DNA of 64,000 nt. Source: Oreocharis arfaki (lineage: Eukaryota > Chordata > Aves > Passeriformes > Paramythiidae). The notes beneath the pieces were generated by a model. That model made no database searches and had not been told where the DNA came from. It saw only the letters and a program-made list of their open reading frames with translations. The translations under genes were made by a program, and so were the position numbers. Numbering within the stretch: the stretch's first letter is position 1; each line of letters begins with the position of its first letter. Shown one piece after another: positions 60,861-64,000 of the stretch. The stretch covers positions 491,129 through 555,128 of the forward strand of contig VZRR01014159.1 in NCBI GenBank assembly GCA_013398015.1, given 5' to 3'.

Positions 60861-61561
60861 GGTCAAACTTTCTAAACATATTATTTAAAAAGAGCGATAA
60901 GACAGTTTGCTTTTCACATGTCAATAGCTCTTTTAATCTCAAAAAAGGGATAATTATTGCAAATAAATATTTACAGACGGGAAGCACTGTCCCATTGGAC
61001 AGCACCTCTCCTCTCCCTGCTTCTGCTTTTAAAAACTGGGAGGGGAGAGTGGGGTCGCCCAAGTGCATCAAGTGAAAACACCTTTTGGATGCCCCTAAAG
61101 GTGATTACGAGCTGCTGGGATGCACAGAGGGGGAGGAAGGATCAGAGATCTGCGAGAGAGGAAGATCAAGATTACATTAATCTGCTTAAGATGTGCTGTA
61201 TTCTTTCAGGAGCTGTGGATGCGGAGGAGCCAGAGTTAGGAAGGAGCCTCCGGGTTATCCAGGATGGGTCTTTCATAGGACTTCCACTTTGGCCCCAAGG
61301 CAGCTTTGGAAGGTGGCAGATGGAAGCAGTTAAGGCAACTGAGAGCTGTTTAAAATCCTATCAAAAACACAGCCCATCTCTCCCCCAGCCATGTAGGATC
61401 ATCCTTGGCACTGCCTCGCCTCTCAGGACTGCTCAGGTCCTGCTCGTTGCTTCCTGACCTTGGTGAATTTGTCCCACTTCTCATTCCTATACCCAGATGC
61501 ACTCTGGATCGCCTTTGTTTGGGCGCTGGCAATGATCAAAATTGAAATCTTTGGGATAGGA

Positions 61562-61870
61562 GTTATCTTTAATTCCTTTATATCTTTATCAATTACCTGG
61601 ATGAGGAGGCTGGGGGCACCCTCAGTCAGTTTGCAGATCACACCAAGTTGGGTGGGAAGGTTCTGCAGAGGGATCTGGACAGGCTGGATCCATGGGCTGG
61701 GAACAATTGGATGAGGTTCAATGAGGCCAAGTGTTGTGTCCTTGGTCAAAACAACCCCATGGAGCACCACAGGCTGAGGCAGAGGGGCTGGAAACAGGGA
61801 AAAGGCCCTGGGGATGCTGGTGACAGTGGCTGGACATCCCCATGTGTGCCCAGGTGGGCAAGAGGCTGAT
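61562..61870 (+). pseudogene. Decayed CR1 ORF2 C-terminal remnant
   Basis: The frame starting near 61648 reads LQRDLDRLDPWAGNNWMRFN followed by EAKCCVL, the post-polymerase segment of CR1 ORF2 (family pattern QRDLDRLxxWAxxNxMRFNxAKCxVLH). The upstream part, with the ...SVSLQITPSWVG stretch, is in another frame, so at least one frameshift separates them. It also carries substitutions at otherwise conserved sites, such as loss of the HLG after VL. It cannot encode a working enzyme. Confidence 0.85.
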
Positions 61871-62147
61871 GGCTCCTGGATTGTGTCAGGAATAGTGCAG
61901 CCAGGAGGACCAGAGCAGTGACCATCCCTCTGTGCTGGCCCTGCTGAGGGACCACCTCGAATCCTGGGGCAGCTCTGGGCTCCTCATGGTAAGAAAGCCA
62001 ATGAGGGGCTGGAGCACGTCCAGGGAAGGGAACGGAGCTGGGAAGGGGCTGGAGCCCCAGGAGAGGCTGAGGGAGCTGGGAAAGGGGCTCAGCCTGGAGA
62101 AAAGGAGGCTCAGGGGGGACCTTGTGGCTCTGCACAACTCCCTGACA

Positions 62148-62170
62148 GGAGGGGGCAGCCGGGGGGGGTC
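62148..62170 (+). other. G-rich run with quadruplex potential inside CR1
   Basis: The stretch ggagggggcagccgggggggg has long G runs, followed by tcggg. Intact CR1 copies have no comparable G tract here, so it arose after insertion or marks a GC-converted copy. Confidence 0.6.
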
Positions 62171-62444
62171 GGGCTCTGCTGGCAGGGAACAGGGACAGGA
62201 GGAGAGGGAACGGCCTCAGGCTGGGCCAGGGGAGGTTCAGGTTGGATTTTGGGAAAATTCCTTCAGTGAAGGAGTAGTCAGGCATTGGCACAGCTGCCCA
62301 GGGCAGTGGTGGAGTCACCATCCCTGGGAGTGTTCAGAAGCCATGGGGATGTGGCCCTTGGGGACATTGTTCCGGGGTGGGTTTGGCAGTGCTGGAGGAA
62401 AGGTTGGACTTGAAGATCTTCCCCAGCCTAAATGATTCTGTGAT

Positions 62445-64000
62445 AAGATCCTTATTATACAAAATGGTATCACACAAGCAGGCTGGCTGCATCCTGACTG
62501 TGCTTCTTCAACATTCCCTTCCTAAACCTGGATTTACTAGAACAGCCTAGAGAAGCAAAGACCATTCCCATTTCCAGCAGGGAGGTGCTCTTTAGAACTG
62601 CTCCAGAAGCAGTTCAGGAATATCATTTTCCTGCTGTCGCTCCTTGGTTCTTTCCACATCGCTTTTCTTCCCTGGGAGCTTTCACATCCCACTTTCCTTG
62701 CCTCAGCCAACACTTCCCGTGCGACCCTGTTAATCAGCGGGAGCAACCTCACTTCCACTCGTCTTCTGGAAACTGGGGGAGGTTTCAGCACTGGAGTGAG
62801 GAGGGAAGGGGGAGTCCTGTGTGGGGTCTGTTGCCAGTGCAGTTGTTTGAGCTCTGGAGAACCCACAGCTCGTGGGCTTGGCTGGAAGCCACGTCCCCAG
62901 GTCACAGCTTAAGACAAGGGACCCTCAGGAGGTGCCACTGATCCCTGAGCTAACTGCTGTGCAAGAAAAAAAGACAATTTTCGAGGTCTAAAACACAGGG
63001 ATGGGAACCCCAGCCTTAACACTTCCACTAGGAAACCCAGCAGGTCTCCCAAAGAAACCCAGGGATGAGCAGAACTCCCAGACCTGCCTTCTCGTGGCAG
63101 TGTCCCCACTATTTACACATTTTTCTCTCTCTGATTGCTGGGTTTTTGATTCTGCCACACAAAAGTGCGCAGCGAGGGAAGAAGAAGAGCAAACAGGTCT
63201 GTGGAGAAGGAGAGGGGTAAGAGAGCAGAGGGAGGGAATATGTCTCCATCCACAGCCTCACCACACGATTTACAAAAGGGGGCAACTCATCATAAATAAG
63301 CTGGAGCTCCTGGGAACAGTGACCTAATCAAGATGTATAATTGCGTGCCTTATCTAAATGAAAGCATCATTTCAGAAATGATAATGTGCATCGCCGTGGA
63401 TTCAGCTGCTACAGAGTTCAGCACTGAGGGGTAATTATAATGTTTAACAAATATATTCCCTTTGGGGGCCTGCAGTTAGAGACACCATGTCCTGGTTTCC
63501 CCTCATGGTGCACATCTACCACCAAATTCTGAGGGTTTCCTCGCCCTTCTGGAATTTCTCGTTGATCTTCTAAAAATGGTTGGCTCTTGTGCTGTCCTGG
63601 AAGGTGAGAGGCAGAGGTTACAGAAAGAAAAAAAGAGGTAACTAAGAAATGAACCGAGGAAAAAGGAGGTTTTAGAGCAAAGGAGAAACCAAGCACAGCA
63701 AACACCACGAAGATCTGACAACTTTGGGTTAAAGACTGTGACCAGAATCTTCCCAGCCCACGAGGAAGAATGTCCTCCCCTCTAACAGCCCCTGCTGCCT
63801 GGATATTTGATATGATTCCTCAAAAACTTCTTTGTTAATTTTCTCCCCTTCCTTCTCCTCACATCCCTGCGGATAATTCCTGTCCCTCAGAGGGAAAAAC
63901 ACGGCTCAGATCGCTCCAGGTTGGTACCATGCAGAATTGATCTGCTACACCCAGCGTGGGAGAAGGTCTGACACAAACAGGTGCTTTTATATTTATGCCT
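62445..64000. other. Unique intronic sequence to window end
   Basis: No repeat or exon is recognised. The section at 63320-63420 (ctaatcaagatgtataattg, cgtgccttatctaaatgaaa, gcatcatttcagaaatgata) is AT-rich and resembles conserved non-coding DNA, with a GATA-type TTATCT site. Confidence 0.4.

Larger units (their letters stand above)
56632..61561. other. Repeat-poor intronic sequence with strong conserved-element candidates
   Basis: About 4.9 kb without CR1. It holds the AT-rich blocks at 57285-57490 and 60600-60860, listed separately. The rest shows no exon or known element. A 166-codon plus-strand frame at 60957-61457 has no recognised domain. Confidence 0.4.
61562..62444 (+). mobile_element. 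Longest CR1 LINE copy (about 880 bp, with 3' part of ORF2)
   Basis: Plus-oriented CR1 starting in the reverse-transcriptase ORF2 region (tggatgaggaggctgggggc, accctcagtcagtttgcaga) and running through gctggagcacgtccagggaa, cggcctcaggctgggccagg, gtggagtcaccatccctggg to the tail taaatgattctgtgat. It is truncated at the 5' end and mutated throughout. It contains G-rich insertions or expansions near 62148-62170. Confidence 0.97.
7676..64000 (-). other. Intron upstream of the plexin exon (partial, over 56 kb)
   Basis: No upstream plexin coding exon is visible. The large exon carrying most of the Sema domain would show as a long minus-strand frame with recognisable motifs, and none of the open frames here (about 207 codons at most) resembles it. 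I therefore read the whole stretch as one intron that runs off the right end. A nested non-coding gene or an unrecognised small exon cannot be excluded from sequence alone. Confidence 0.7.

Noticed and set aside
61746..62321. 191-codon minus-strand frame
   Set aside because: It is entirely the antisense of the CR1 copy at 61562-62444.
1..64000. Endogenous retrovirus or LTR element
   Set aside because: I looked for gag/pol motifs and paired terminal repeats and saw none; all interspersed repeats found are CR1 or the single MIR-like relic.

Overview
This window is vertebrate nuclear DNA, almost certainly from a bird. It carries 33 fragments of the avian LINE family CR1 (Chicken Repeat 1), recognised by their 3' ends (variants of a ggaagggaccttaaagatca core next to a tail of imperfect ATTCTATG octamers). 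The commonest subtype, with a ccctgccatgggcagggaca segment, is typical of songbirds as I remember it, so a passerine is likely but not proven. There are no bacterial operons, tRNAs, rRNAs, CRISPR arrays or viral genes.

The only protein-coding segment I can defend is one 132-bp internal exon on the minus strand at 7544-7675. It encodes 44 residues from the end of a plexin-A Sema domain, most like plexin-A4 (PLXNA4), a semaphorin receptor for axon guidance. It has a consensus acceptor (GCACAG|AT) and donor (CAG|GTAAGG) and phase 0 at both ends. Everything else reads as intron: 7.5 kb downstream (1-7543) and more than 56 kb upstream (7676-64000), with no further exon recognised. Very large introns in this part of PLXNA4 agree with known mammalian gene structure.

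Layout: 1-7.5 kb, downstream intron with five CR1 pieces, a perfect 18-bp hairpin (3107-3150) and a 23-bp duplication; 7.5-8 kb, the exon with a CR1 tail about 67 bp upstream of its acceptor; 8-14 kb, unique sequence, a 46-bp minisatellite (9504-9769) and a GGGA tract; 14-32 kb, the CR1-rich part, with a CpG-dense patch near 17.8 kb, a G-quadruplex motif near 18.86 kb, a back-to-back CR1 pair near 19.8 kb and an apparent MIR relic near 25.4 kb; 32-47 kb, few repeats, a 7-base N gap at 38633-38639 and CpG-dense sequence near 39.6 kb; 47-56 kb, further CR1 fragments and a CpG patch near 55.2 kb; 56-64 kb, the longest CR1 copy (61562-62444, including decayed ORF2) and several AT-rich blocks that look like conserved non-coding elements.

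I found no undescribed biological system. The best leads are the CR1 insertion beside the plexin exon, the perfect inverted repeat, the intronic CpG patches and the homeodomain/POU-motif blocks that may be enhancers of the host gene.
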